A stretch of DNA of 64,000 nt from DASUHT01 sp038230835. GTDB taxonomy: Bacteria; Actinomycetota; Thermoleophilia; Gaiellales; JAICJC01. The position numbers and the translations under genes are program-made. Below, one piece after another: positions 8,951 through 17,651 of the stretch. Numbering within the stretch: position 1 is the first letter of the stretch; every line of letters starts with the position of its first letter. The stretch is taken from positions 67,161-131,160 of the forward strand of contig JBBRMM010000009.1 in NCBI GenBank assembly GCA_038230835.1, in the 5' to 3' direction. The notes under the pieces were generated by a model. It ran no database searches, was not told the origin of the DNA, and worked only from the letters and a program-made list of their open reading frames with translations.

Positions 8951-9495
8951 TCACAGCACGAGTGACCCCAGTTCCGCACCGCCGCCGGCCGTCCTGTGCG
9001 CCGGGACGTGCTCGCAGGTGACGAGACCGGCGGTGGCGGTGAGTTCGTCGACGATCTCGTACCATCGAGATATCCGCTCGGCCGAGTCGACGACGACCGT
9101 CACCATCGGCACCCGGCGGCGCAGTGACAGCGGGTGGTCGGCGTGAGGCCGTGGCGCACCGGTCAGCCCCCACACCGCGCGCAGGATGGTGGCGCCCGCC
9201 GCTCCCGCCTCTCGCAGGCGGCGCACGAGTATGGGATGGAGCGCGTGTCGTCCGTGCCGCGCATCCTCGCCGGCGTGGATCATCAGCTTCTGCCAGGCGT
9301 CGCCCACTGCCGGCGGTGGAGCCTGCGCCGCCGTCCCCGGGCGCTTGCACACTGTGACCCGCTTTCCACGCCGCGCAAGAGAATTGCGGTTGCGACGGCG
9401 CGACGGTGGTGAAGATCGAGCAGCGCGTCGCACAGCAGGTGGCCGCCGACTCGGTCCGACTCCCCGAAGTAGGTCGTCAACTTGAGCCGGCTCAC
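8951..9495 (-). pseudogene. Tandem DUF190 gene, frameshifted and internally deleted
   Basis: Reading starts at GTG 9495 with a good DUF190 N-terminus (LKLTTYFGESDRVGGHLLCDALLDLHHR..AVATAILLRGVE) and then runs into unrelated sequence to a stop at 9283. A second DUF190 half (GAAGATILRAVWGL..RVPMVTVVVDSAERISRWYEIVDEL) lies in another frame and ends at 8951; it could start separately at GTG 9352 (133 residues). The segment that should close the first domain and open the second is missing. Intact relatives beside crcB genes usually have one or two complete domains. Both fragments may still be translated; a sequencing frameshift would not explain the missing middle. Confidence 0.72.
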
Positions 9496-9860
9496 AGCAC
9501 CGCTCCCAACGCCCACCCGAGCCCCGCCGCCGCGAGACCGGCCGCCAGGCCCAGGGCGAGGTTCGCGAGCGCCAGCGCCTCCTCGCCGTCCTCGGCCAGC
9601 CGCACCGTCTCGAACATCCAGGTCGAGAAGGTCGTGTACGAGCCCAGCACCGCGGTGCCGGCGAGCAGCACCCCGGTCCCACCCACGCCTCGACCCGCCA
9701 GCACGCCCAGCAGGAACGCGCCGCTCACGTTGACCACAAGCGTTCCGGCGGGAAAGAGCGTCGACGTGCGCCGCTCGATCGCGCGGTCGACGCCGTACCG
9801 GCCGACCGCTCCCAGCCCCCCGAGCACGGCGATCGCCGGCCACAGCTCGGCCCCGCTCAT
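9492..9860 (-). CDS. crcB: Fluoride ion channel subunit CrcB/FluC
   Basis: 122 residues and four predicted membrane helices. It has GRYGVDR at the start, NVSGAFLLG (the conserved pore Asn) and the signature GSYTTFSTWMFET. It exports fluoride from the cytoplasm as a dual-topology or heterodimeric channel. ATGA overlap with the second crcB gene upstream indicates a two-gene heterodimeric system, as in many Gram-positives. Its stop overlaps the GTG of the broken DUF190 gene. Confidence 0.94.
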   Translation of the reverse strand: MSGAELWPAIAVLGGLGAVGRYGVDRAIERRTSTLFPAGTLVVNVSGAFLLGVLAGRGVGGTGVLLAGTAVLGSYTTFSTWMFETVRLAEDGEEALALANLALGLAAGLAAAGLGWALGAVL

Positions 9861-10282
9861 CGCACAGCCCAGGTTCGTCGCATGGCGGCGGTCGCCAGCA
9901 CGATCCCGGCGAACCCGGCGGCGATCGTGGCGGACGCGTAGCCCGCGGCGAGCACGGCGTGGCCGCCCCGGGCCAGTCGGATCGTTTCCACCTGCACCGT
10001 CGAGAAGGTGGTCAGGGCGCCGCAGAACCCTGTGCACAGGAGCGGCCGCCGAAACGTGGAGGGCGGCAGCCGCTCGGTCAGCCGCACGACAAGCAGGCCG
10101 AGCAGCACCGTACCGACGACGTTGATCGCGAACGTCGGCCAGGGAAAGGCATCGGGGCCTGGATGCGTGGCGCGCACGACCCCGACGCGCGCGAGCCCGC
10201 CGGCGGCTCCGCCCGCGAAAACGGCGGCGGGCAGCCGCCAGGCGGGTGGGTGGCCGGGTCGCGGTTGGGTGCCCGGGGGCAT
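9857..10282 (-). CDS. crcB: Fluoride ion channel subunit CrcB/FluC
   Basis: 141 residues. It has the same four-helix fold as its partner, with INVVGT and GFCGALTTFSTVQVE motifs. A proline-rich N-terminal tail of about 20 residues is unusual but short. ATG 10282 has GAGAAT 6 bases upstream, compatible with leaderless transcription. No fluoride riboswitch is evident in the 127 bases to the divergent leuS gene. Confidence 0.92.
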   Translation of the reverse strand: MPPGTQPRPGHPPAWRLPAAVFAGGAAGGLARVGVVRATHPGPDAFPWPTFAINVVGTVLLGLLVVRLTERLPPSTFRRPLLCTGFCGALTTFSTVQVETIRLARGGHAVLAAGYASATIAAGFAGIVLATAAMRRTWAVR

Positions 10283-10409
10283 GTGGGGATTCTCTCGCGG
10301 GCACCGGTCGGGGCGCGCAGGAGAACCGCCGCCGCGGCGTGGAACGAGCGGCGCACGACGACCCACTAGAATGGCCGCCCACGGATCACGACCGGAGAAG
10401 GGAGGGGAC

Positions 10410-12875
10410 ATGGAACGCTATGACGCCGCCACCGTCGAGGCCCGATGGCAGGCGATCTGGGAGCGCGAGCGGATTTTCGAGACCGCGAATCCGGCACCCG
10501 GCGACGACACCTCGAGGTTGACCTACGTGCTCGAGATGCTGCCCTACCCCTCCGGCGTGCTGCACATGGGGCACGTCAAGAACTACACGATGGGCGACGT
10601 GGTCACGCTGTACCGGCGCCGCAACGGCGATCGCGTGATGCACCCGATGGGCTACGACGCCTTCGGGCTGCCGGCAGAGAACGCGGCGATTCGCACCGGG
10701 CAGCATCCGGCCGAGTCGACCCGTGCCAACATCGCGGCCATCCGCGCACAGATGAAGCGGATGGGCTGGTCGATCGACTGGACGCGCGAGCTGTCCACCA
10801 GTGAGCCCGAGTACTACCGCTGGACGCAGTGGATCTTTCTGCGCCTGTACGAGGCCGGGCTGGCCTACCGGAAGGCCGCCGTGGTCAAGTGGTGCCCGGT
10901 CGACCAGACCGTGCTGGCCAACGAACAGGTGATCGACGGCCGCTGCGAGCGGTGCAAGAGTGAGGTCGAGGCACGCACCCTGGAGCAGTGGTTCTTCAGG
11001 ATCACGGCCTACGCCGACCGCCTGCTGGACGACCTGGCCGGGGTCACCTGGCCGGATCGCGTGGTGACCATGCAGCGCAACTGGATCGGCCGTTCCGAGG
11101 GTGCTGAGGTGGTGTTCCGGCTGGACGACGGCGAGACCGAGCTGCCGGTGTTCACCACACGTCCGGACACGCTGTTCGGCGCCACCTTCTTCGTGATGGC
11201 GCCGGAGCACCCGCTGGCGCTGGAACTGGCCCGGGGCAGCGAGCACGAGCGGGAGGTCGCCGACTACGTCTCGCACACCGCCGCCAAGTCGGAGGTCGAG
11301 CGCGCCGCGGGCGAAAAGGACAAGACGGGAGTCTTCACCGGCCGCTACGTGGTCAATCCCGTCAACGACGAGCGGATCCCGGTCTGGATCGCCGACTACG
11401 TGCTGATGGGCTACGGCACCGGTGCGATCATGGCGGTTCCGGCTCACGACGAGCGCGACCTCGAGTTCGCCCGCACGTTCGGTCTGGACGTGCGCCCGGT
11501 CGTGCGTCCGCGCGAGGGCAAGGTCGTCGAGGACGGCGCGTACGTCTCGCGCACGGCCGACGAGGTGCTGATCAACTCGGGCGATTTCACCGGTGCGGCG
11601 GCGCCCGAGGGGCGCCGGGCGATCACCGAGTGGCTGGAGCGGCGGGGTCGTGGCCGGGCCACCGTGGCCTACCGGCTGCGCGACTGGCTGTTGTCCCGCC
11701 AACGCTACTGGGGTTGCCCGATCCCGGTCGTCCACTGCGGCGCCTGCGGCATCGTGCCGGTGCCCGACGACCAGCTGCCGGTGCTGCTGCCGCACGTCGA
11801 CGACTACGCACCCAGGGGCCGCTCGCCGCTGGCCGCGGCGGAGGACTGGGTGCGCGTGTCGTGCCCCGGATGCGGCGGCGAGGCCCAGCGCGAGACCGAC
11901 ACGATGGACACGTTCGTCGACTCGTCGTGGTACTACCTGCGTTACGCCGACCCGCACAACCAGCGGGCGCCGTTCGATCGCGAGGTGGTGGACGCGTGGC
12001 TACCTGTCGACCAGTACATCGGCGGCGTCGAGCACGCGATCCTGCACCTGCTGTACGCGCGCTTCTTCACCAAGGCGCTGCAGGATCTGGGCTACGTCGG
12101 GTTCTCCGAGCCGTTCCAGAACCTGTTCACGCAGGGGATGATCTACTACCAGGGCGCGAAGATGGCCAAGTCCAAAGGCAACGTGATCTCACCCGACGAA
12201 CACGTGGCCGAGTACGGGGCCGACACCGTGCGGCTGTACTCCCTGTTCCTGGGCCCGCCCGATCAAGACGCCGAGTGGTTCGACGGCGGCGTGGCAGGGA
12301 GCTTCCGCTTTCTGGCCCGGCTGTGGCGGCTGGTCGGCGAGTCGCTGCAGGAGATGGGCGTGGGCATCCCGCCCGCGGTGGCGGCGGACGGCCCGGGCGC
12401 CGAACTGGTGCGCAACACGCACCGGACGATCGCCAGGGTGTCGAACGACATCGGCCGTCGGTTCGCCTTCAACACCGCCGAGTCGGCGCTGCACGAGCTG
12501 GTCGGCGCGGTCATGGACAGTCCCGACGCCACACCCCAGCAGCGCCGGTTCGCGCTGGCCACCGCCGTCTCGCTGATCCAGCCCTACGCGCCGCACATCG
12601 CCTGCGAGCTGTGGGAACGGATGGGCGGCGAGCGGCTGTGGGACGAGCCCTGGCCGGCGGCCGACTCCGCCATGCTGGGGTCGGCCACCGTAACGTATGC
12701 GGTGCAGGTGAACGGCAAGCTGCGCGGCGAGGTGGAGGTGGCCAGCGACGCCGACGAGACGACCGTGGTCGCCGCCGCGCGCGGCGTCACGAACGTCGCG
12801 GTTCATCTGGACGGCACGACGGTCGTGAAGGAGATCGTGGTGCCGGGCAGGCTGGTCAACCTGGTCGTGCGCTGA
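10410..12875 (+). CDS. leuS: Leucyl-tRNA synthetase
   Basis: 821 residues, full length. The class I motifs are HMGH (about 52-55) and KMSKS as AKMAKSKGN. The CP1 editing domain carries TTRPDTLFGAT and GTGAIMAVPAHDERD. Zinc-type Cys pairs occur in CPVD..CERC and CGAC..CPGC. It charges tRNA-Leu in the cytoplasm. The ATG at 10410 is preceded by GGAGGGG (10401-10407), and TAGAAT (10367-10372) is a likely -10 element giving a short leader. Confidence 0.98.
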   Translation: MERYDAATVEARWQAIWERERIFETANPAPGDDTSRLTYVLEMLPYPSGVLHMGHVKNYTMGDVVTLYRRRNGDRVMHPMGYDAFGLPAENAAIRTGQHPAESTRANIAAIRAQMKRMGWSIDWTRELSTSEPEYYRWTQWIFLRLYEAGLAYRKAAVVKWCPVDQTVLANEQVIDGRCERCKSEVEARTLEQWFFRITAYADRLLDDLAGVTWPDRVVTMQRNWIGRSEGAEVVFRLDDGETELPVFTTRPDTLFGATFFVMAPEHPLALELARGSEHEREVADYVSHTAAKSEVERAAGEKDKTGVFTGRYVVNPVNDERIPVWIADYVLMGYGTGAIMAVPAHDERDLEFARTFGLDVRPVVRPREGKVVEDGAYVSRTADEVLINSGDFTGAAAPEGRRAITEWLERRGRGRATVAYRLRDWLLSRQRYWGCPIPVVHCGACGIVPVPDDQLPVLLPHVDDYAPRGRSPLAAAEDWVRVSCPGCGGEAQRETDTMDTFVDSSWYYLRYADPHNQRAPFDREVVDAWLPVDQYIGGVEHAILHLLYARFFTKALQDLGYVGFSEPFQNLFTQGMIYYQGAKMAKSKGNVISPDEHVAEYGADTVRLYSLFLGPPDQDAEWFDGGVAGSFRFLARLWRLVGESLQEMGVGIPPAVAADGPGAELVRNTHRTIARVSNDIGRRFAFNTAESALHELVGAVMDSPDATPQQRRFALATAVSLIQPYAPHIACELWERMGGERLWDEPWPAADSAMLGSATVTYAVQVNGKLRGEVEVASDADETTVVAAARGVTNVAVHLDGTTVVKEIVVPGRLVNLVVR

Positions 12876-12941
12876 TCGCACGACGCCTGTTTGGCGAATT
12901 CGCGGCCTTCGAGGTCTGGATCCGTGACACGCCGGTGGCGG

Positions 12942-13538
12942 ATGCTCCCCGGCATGGAAGGCATCTCCACCCGGCGGATGGCGCTCTACGTCGCGGCGGC
13001 GGCGGCGATCCTGGTGGTCGGCTGGCGCTACCAGGCCTCGGCGGCCTCGTCGCCGCCGAGTGGCCCGCGGGCGAGCTTCGCATCGAGCCCGATCGCGGCC
13101 GCGCCGGTCTCGCCGGTTGTGGTGGTCGACGTCGCCGGAGCGGTCAGGGACGCCGGCGTCTTCCGGCTGGCCGCGGGCTCGCGCGTGCAGGACGCGGTGC
13201 GGCGGGCGCACGCGCTGCCGTCGGCTGACCTCTCGGGCGTCAACCTCGCCGCGCGTCTGGTCGACGGCGAGCAGGTGGTCGTCCCGCGCCGGGGCTCGCC
13301 CGGGACGGCTCAATCGGGGGCGGCGAGCGGACAGGCGTCGGCGGCAGCGCCGGTGTCGCTCAACTCGGGGACGCTCGAGCAGTTGGAGACGCTCGACGGC
13401 ATCGGGCCCGCGCTTGCCCAGCGCATCATCGACTACCGAACTGCGCATGGTGGGTTCCGCTCGGTCGACGAGCTCGACCAGGTCTCCGGCATCGGCCCGG
13501 CCCGGCTGGCTGCACTGCGCGGACATGTGGAGCTGTGA
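12942..13538 (+). CDS. comEA: ComEA-family DNA-binding protein
   Basis: About 198 residues. It has one N-terminal membrane anchor (about 13-29), an SLBB domain (VVVVDVAGAVRDAGVFRLAAGSRV..) and a C-terminal double helix-hairpin-helix (LNSGTLEQLETLDGIGPALAQRI..GIGPARLAAL). In transformable bacteria ComEA receives double-stranded DNA outside the membrane and hands it to ComEC. Its end overlaps the comEC start by 14 bases. The exact start is uncertain (ATG 12942 or 12954). Confidence 0.88.
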   Translation: MLPGMEGISTRRMALYVAAAAAILVVGWRYQASAASSPPSGPRASFASSPIAAAPVSPVVVVDVAGAVRDAGVFRLAAGSRVQDAVRRAHALPSADLSGVNLAARLVDGEQVVVPRRGSPGTAQSGAASGQASAAAPVSLNSGTLEQLETLDGIGPALAQRIIDYRTAHGGFRSVDELDQVSGIGPARLAALRGHVEL

Positions 13539-14760
13539 TCCGCCGCCGGCGACCAGGATCGTGCTGGCCACGCTGGTCGGGCTGGTCGCGAGCGCGCTGG
13601 CCGCTCCACCGCTGGCGCTCGGCGCCGCCGCGGCCGGTCGCACGCTACCCATGCGGACGGCGGCGCTGGTCGCGGCCACCGTCGCGCTGCTCGTCGGCAC
13701 GGCCCGCGTCGAGCAGTTCGACCGGCGCGTGCTGCGCTCGGGAGCGTTCGCCGGGACGGTGACGGTGACCGGGCAGCCGAGCGCCGACCGAGCACTCGCG
13801 TCGGCGGCGGGAGCGGGGGAGACCGTGGTCCTGGTCGCGCCCGGAGTGGCGTTGCAGCAGGGCGCCGTGTACCGCGTGAGCGGACGGCTGCGGCCGCTTG
13901 ATCCGGTGGTGCGAGGGTACTACGCGACTCAGGGCGCCCATCTCGAGCTGGGCGCAGCGCGCTGCGCGATGACCGGCCGCCGCGGCGGCCTGTGGGGTGT
14001 CGTGGACGAGGCGCACCGGGCGGCGCTGTCGGGGATGGGCGTCGGTTCGCGGTCGCCGCCGCCGCGTGCCCTCGTGGCCGGCGTCACGCTCGGCGACTCC
14101 GGGGCGCTGCCAACGGACGTCCGCGCCGAGCTCCGCACGAGTGGGCTTTACCACCTGGTCGCCGTGAGTGGCGAGAACGTCGCGCTGGTGACGGTGCTCG
14201 TGCTGATCGGCCTTGGGCTCGCCGGTGTCGTGGGCACGCCGGCTCGCGTATCGGCCATGATCGGCACCGGCTGCTACGTCCTGATCACGGGGGCCGGGCC
14301 GTCGATCGTGCGGGCCGGCGTGGCCGGTCTGCTGGTCGGGGTGGCGTGGCTGATCTCACGGCCCGTCATGCGCTGGCACCTGCTGGCCTGCGGAGCCGTT
14401 GCGGTGCTGGCGTTCAATCCATTGGAGCTGTTCGATCCCGGGTTCCAGCTGTCGTTCGCCGCGGTGATAGCGATCCACGTGGTTGCGCCGCGGCTGCGCA
14501 GCCTCTTCGGGCAGGCCGCTGCGGTGTCGATCGCGTGCACGCTCGTCACCACCCCGATCGCGTGGTGGCACTTCGGACGGATCGCCCCGCTGTCCGTGCC
14601 CGCCAACCTCCTGGTGCTGCCGGTGGTCGGCCCGATCCTCTGGCTCGGCCTGATCGGCTCCGCGGTGGGCATCGTCGCCCCTGCACTCGCGGCACCGCTG
14701 CTCGGACTCGCCGATCTGCTCGCGGCGTATCTCTTGCGGGTTGCACAGATGTGCTCGTGA
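13525..14760 (+). CDS. comEC: ComEC/Rec2-type DNA uptake channel, short form
   Basis: 411 residues. The N-terminal region has membrane segments and an OB-like domain (about 60-150), then the Competence domain with its signature HLVAVSGENV and many helices. The stop at 14760 removes the C-terminal metallo-beta-lactamase-like domain that makes most ComEC proteins 700-800 residues long. The next gene is convergent, so no split domain follows. In ComEC the missing domain is proposed to degrade the non-transported strand, so this protein may need a partner nuclease. Confidence 0.85.
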   Translation: MWSCDPPPATRIVLATLVGLVASALAAPPLALGAAAAGRTLPMRTAALVAATVALLVGTARVEQFDRRVLRSGAFAGTVTVTGQPSADRALASAAGAGETVVLVAPGVALQQGAVYRVSGRLRPLDPVVRGYYATQGAHLELGAARCAMTGRRGGLWGVVDEAHRAALSGMGVGSRSPPPRALVAGVTLGDSGALPTDVRAELRTSGLYHLVAVSGENVALVTVLVLIGLGLAGVVGTPARVSAMIGTGCYVLITGAGPSIVRAGVAGLLVGVAWLISRPVMRWHLLACGAVAVLAFNPLELFDPGFQLSFAAVIAIHVVAPRLRSLFGQAAAVSIACTLVTTPIAWWHFGRIAPLSVPANLLVLPVVGPILWLGLIGSAVGIVAPALAAPLLGLADLLAAYLLRVAQMCS

Positions 14761-14791
14761 CCCTGTTCGTCAGGCGAACCCGGATTCGCTA

Positions 14792-15472
14792 TCACAGTCG
14801 ACACATGCGCTCGAGATCGAGCAGCACCACAAGTCCATCCGGCGTCGTCCCGATCCCGCTCACCACGTCTGTGTCGGCACCCGCGGGCGGCGGGTCGATC
14901 GCGTCAGCCTCCAGCATCAGGATGTGCTCGGTCGCCTCGACGAGCAATCCGCGTGGACTCCCGTCGACGTCGACCATCAGCAGTCGCTCCGCCGGGTCGG
15001 CTAACGGCAGCCCCAACCTGTGGGCCGCGTCGATCGCGACCACCACATCACCGCGTACCATCACCAGTCCGGCGACGCTTGCGGCGCGCCGTCCGGGCAG
15101 TCGCCTTGGAGGCCCGGCCACGACCACTTCTCGAACGCCGTCCATCCACACTCCGAACGGGTCGCCGGCGACCCGAACGACGAGGTAGCGACCTGCTGGG
15201 GGTGCCGGTGGTGCGCCCGGCGGGCTGGCCAAAGGCGCCGAGTCTGGAGCGGGGATAGATCGCTCGATATCACCCTCAAGTATAACGTTAAGGTATAGCC
15301 CACAGGCCTCCACCAAACGCTTCAGGGTTGCCATCGACGGCGACTGCCGACCCTGCTCGATCCGGGCCACCATGGCCTGAGAGGTACGCGCCCGGCGAGC
15401 CAGTTCCCGCTGCGAGAGCCCGCGGCGGCGGCGGGCCTCGGCCAGTAGGTCGGCATCGGAGGGTGACAGCAT
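14792..15472 (-). CDS. XRE-type HTH regulator fused to a CheW-like domain
   Basis: 226 residues. Residues 6-63 are a lambda-repressor-type HTH (RRRRGLSQRELARRARTSQ..IEQGRQSPS). A Pro/Ala-rich linker (about 74-93) leads to a CheW-like fold: GRYLVVRVAGDPFGVWMDGV, VAGLVMVRGDVVVAIDAAHRLG, GLLVEATEHIL and VVLLDLERM. CheW domains normally couple chemoreceptors to the kinase CheA, but no chemotaxis genes are visible here. ATG 15472 has TATCAT 6 bases upstream, inside an inverted repeat (15480-15504), so the gene is probably leaderless and autoregulated. The fusion is the unusual point. Confidence 0.82.
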   Translation of the reverse strand: MLSPSDADLLAEARRRRGLSQRELARRARTSQAMVARIEQGRQSPSMATLKRLVEACGLYLNVILEGDIERSIPAPDSAPLASPPGAPPAPPAGRYLVVRVAGDPFGVWMDGVREVVVAGPPRRLPGRRAASVAGLVMVRGDVVVAIDAAHRLGLPLADPAERLLMVDVDGSPRGLLVEATEHILMLEADAIDPPPAGADTDVVSGIGTTPDGLVVLLDLERMCRL

Positions 15473-15479
15473 CCGGGCA

Positions 15480-15504
15480 TGATATCGGATTCGGTTCGAT
15501 ATCA
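15480..15504. promoter_or_regulatory. Inverted-repeat operator upstream of the HTH-CheW gene
   Basis: TGATATCG (15480-15487) and CGATATCA (15497-15504) form a perfect 8-base dyad with a 9-base spacer. It overlaps the likely -10 hexamer (15479-15484, minus strand) of the HTH-CheW gene. A repressor bound here would block that promoter. Confidence 0.6.
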
Positions 15505-15536
15505 GATACGATGTCGAGCGAGGCGCCGAGAGCCTG

Positions 15537-15552
15537 GGGACAGCGCTGTCCC
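15537..15552. promoter_or_regulatory. Perfect 16-base palindrome at the Rrf2-gene promoter
   Basis: GGGACAGC/GCTGTCCC is a perfect palindrome. It covers the -35 position of a leaderless-type promoter whose -10 is GACAAT (15563-15568), 6 bases before GTG 15575. It is the natural candidate for autoregulation by the Rrf2 protein. Confidence 0.55.
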
Positions 15553-15574
15553 TCGGACATGCGACAATGCGCTT

Positions 15575-16036
15575 GTGAAGCTGTCAGCCAAGGCGGACTA
15601 CGCGGTGCGCGCGGTGCTCGTGCTCGCCTCCCACGAGGGCGACAAGCCCATGAAGGGCGAGTTGATCGCGCGTGCGCAGGATCTGCCGCTGAAGTTCGTC
15701 GAGAACATCCTCGGCGAGCTCAAGCACGCGCGCCTTGTGGCCTCGCACCGTGGCCCCGACGGCGGCTACCGGCTGGCCGTGCCGCCCGATCAGATCACGC
15801 TCGCCGACGTGATCCGGGTGGTGGACGGCCCGATTGCCGCGGTGGCGGGAGTCGTGCCCGACGACATCACCTACCCACCTGGTGCCGAAGCGCTGCCCGC
15901 GGTATGGATGGAGGCTCGCGAGAAGCTGCGCTCGGTGCTGGAGCACATCACCTTTGCCGACCTGGTCGAGCGATCGCGGACGGTTGCCGCAAAGGGCGGC
16001 CGGCGGGCGGCGGCGGTCGAGCGCTCGGCATCGTGA
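15575..16036 (+). CDS. Rrf2-family transcriptional regulator without Fe-S cysteines
   Basis: 153 residues. The N-terminus (KLSAKADYAVRAVLVLAS) and the winged helix with GPDGGYRLA are typical of Rrf2 proteins. The Cys triad that binds an iron-sulfur cluster in IscR and NsrR is absent; the protein has no Cys, as in the CymR-like branch. GTG 15575 is supported by GACAAT 6 bases upstream. The stop overlaps the start of holA (GTGA), so the regulator and the polymerase subunit are co-transcribed. Confidence 0.86.
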   Translation: MKLSAKADYAVRAVLVLASHEGDKPMKGELIARAQDLPLKFVENILGELKHARLVASHRGPDGGYRLAVPPDQITLADVIRVVDGPIAAVAGVVPDDITYPPGAEALPAVWMEAREKLRSVLEHITFADLVERSRTVAAKGGRRAAAVERSAS

Positions 16037-16980
16037 GCTCGGCAGAGCTCAAGCCGGCATACCTGATCGCCGGCAGTGACTGGCCCAAGGTGGACGCGGC
16101 GATGGCCCGTCTGCGGTCGCGCTTCGCCGAAGAGTCGGTGGAGCAGCTTGCTGCCGGCGACGAGACGGATGTGGTGGCGGCGTGCAATGCACTCGATCTG
16201 CTCGGCCAGCCGCGGCTGGTGCTGGTGCGCGGCGTCGAGGTGCTCGACGCCGACGCGATCGCCGGCATCGTCGAGTATCTCGGCGCGCCGACGCCAAACA
16301 CCTGCCTCGCGCTGTTCGGTGCAGGCGGGATCGACCCCAACGGACCGCTCATGGCCGCGGTCGCGGTGGTCGGGGACGTGCGCATCTTCGACGCCCCCGA
16401 GCGCAAGCAGGCCGCCGAGTGGGTCGTCCGGCGGTTCGGTGAGCTGGGCGTCCGCTGTCCGCAGGCGGTCGCCCGGCGGGTCGTGGAGCGGGCCGGTGAG
16501 GATATGGGCGAGCTCGCGCTGGAGGTGGAGAAGATCGCCACCTTCTGCGGGTCGCAGGAGCCGCGTGAGGAGGATATCGATGTGCTGGTGCCGGCGAACG
16601 CCGACATCAAGCCGTGGGACATCACCGACGCGTGGGGGCGCCGCGATGCCGCGGCGGTGCTGGCGCTGGCGGTGGCCGACATCGACCGGCCGGATGAGGT
16701 TGGCAGGGTGGTGGCCCAGCTGTCCGCGCACGTGCGCAAGGTGCACCGGGCGGCTGCGCTGGTCGAGGGCGGATCGACCCAGGCGGACGTCGCCCGCGAG
16801 CTCGGCATGAAGCCGTATCCCGCACAGAAGCTGGTCGCCCAGGCGCGCGGGTTCACCGGCCGTGAGCTCGCTGCAGCTGTGGTGCGGTTGGCCGAGCTCG
16901 ACCTCGCGGTCAAGGGGGGAAGCCGGCTCGACGCACGCTTCGAGCTGGAGTTGGCGCTGGCCGACATCGCGCGCGGGTGA
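16033..16980 (+). CDS. holA: DNA polymerase III subunit delta
   Basis: 315 residues, normal length. The N-terminus (KPAYLIAGSDWPKVDAAM) matches the clamp-loader delta subunit, followed by an AAA-like lid region (WDITDAWGRRDAAAVL) and a C-terminal helical collar (ELDLAVKGGSRLDARFELELAL). Delta opens the beta sliding clamp. A short neighbour-coupled start (GTG in the Rrf2 stop) and a GTGA overlap downstream give a three-gene unit. In many bacteria holA lies near comEC, and the same holds here. Confidence 0.93.
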   Translation: MSSAELKPAYLIAGSDWPKVDAAMARLRSRFAEESVEQLAAGDETDVVAACNALDLLGQPRLVLVRGVEVLDADAIAGIVEYLGAPTPNTCLALFGAGGIDPNGPLMAAVAVVGDVRIFDAPERKQAAEWVVRRFGELGVRCPQAVARRVVERAGEDMGELALEVEKIATFCGSQEPREEDIDVLVPANADIKPWDITDAWGRRDAAAVLALAVADIDRPDEVGRVVAQLSAHVRKVHRAAALVEGGSTQADVARELGMKPYPAQKLVAQARGFTGRELAAAVVRLAELDLAVKGGSRLDARFELELALADIARG

Positions 16981-17651
16981 GCGGGAACACGCTCGCTGCC
17001 GCCGCGGCCACGGTGGCCGCGCTGGCCTGCACGGGGGTGTGCGCGGACAGGCTGCGCCGAGCACGTGGGCCGCGTGCGCCGCTGATCGCGTGGACGATCG
17101 GGTTCGCCCTCTTCTCCGTGGCCACGACGTGCCTGTGGATGGGCGCGGCGCAGGGCTGGTCGGCGACCCCGTTTCGGATCTACTACCTGACCGGTGGGGT
17201 ACTGGTGGTGGCGTTCCTGGCGGTGGGGGAACTGCTCCTGGTGGCGCCGGGGACGCGTGTGGCGCGGGTGGTCGCGGCCACCATGCTGTTTCTCACGTTC
17301 GCGTCGGTCGCGGCGGTGCTGGCGGCTCGAGTGGACGCGGTCGCGCTCGCCCGGGCCGGCGCCACGCCACCCAACGACGCGCTGGTTGGGCCCTGGCCCA
17401 AGGTGATGGCGATCGCCCTCAACTCGGTGGGCACGCTGGTGCTGCTGGCCGGCTCGATCGCATCTGCTCGTCGCCGGCGCGATTCGCGGCCGCTGCTCGT
17501 GGCCCTGGGAGTGGGCGTGATCGCGCTCGCATCGACCGCCACCCGGCTCGGGAGTTACTCGTTGTTCGCGGTTGGGCAGTCGGCCGGGATCGTGCTGATC
17601 CTGCTCGGGCTGGTGACCCGGCGGGCTAGGCCGAGGTCGTCTGGCGGCTGA
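16977..17651 (+). CDS. Seven-helix membrane protein of unknown function
   Basis: 224 residues with about seven membrane segments and little else; loops are short and basic residues fall on alternate sides. No catalytic or binding motif is recognised. The GTG start overlaps the holA stop, and the end overlaps the convergent rpsT gene by 26 bases. Similar short multi-helix proteins are common next to holA in actinobacteria, but no function is known to me. Confidence 0.75.
   Translation: MSGNTLAAAAATVAALACTGVCADRLRRARGPRAPLIAWTIGFALFSVATTCLWMGAAQGWSATPFRIYYLTGGVLVVAFLAVGELLLVAPGTRVARVVAATMLFLTFASVAAVLAARVDAVALARAGATPPNDALVGPWPKVMAIALNSVGTLVLLAGSIASARRRRDSRPLLVALGVGVIALASTATRLGSYSLFAVGQSAGIVLILLGLVTRRARPRSSGG

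Noticed and set aside
10283..10409. Fluoride riboswitch before the crcB pair
   Set aside because: I looked for the conserved crcB-motif pseudoknot elements on the minus strand and did not find them; the spacing also suits a leaderless start.
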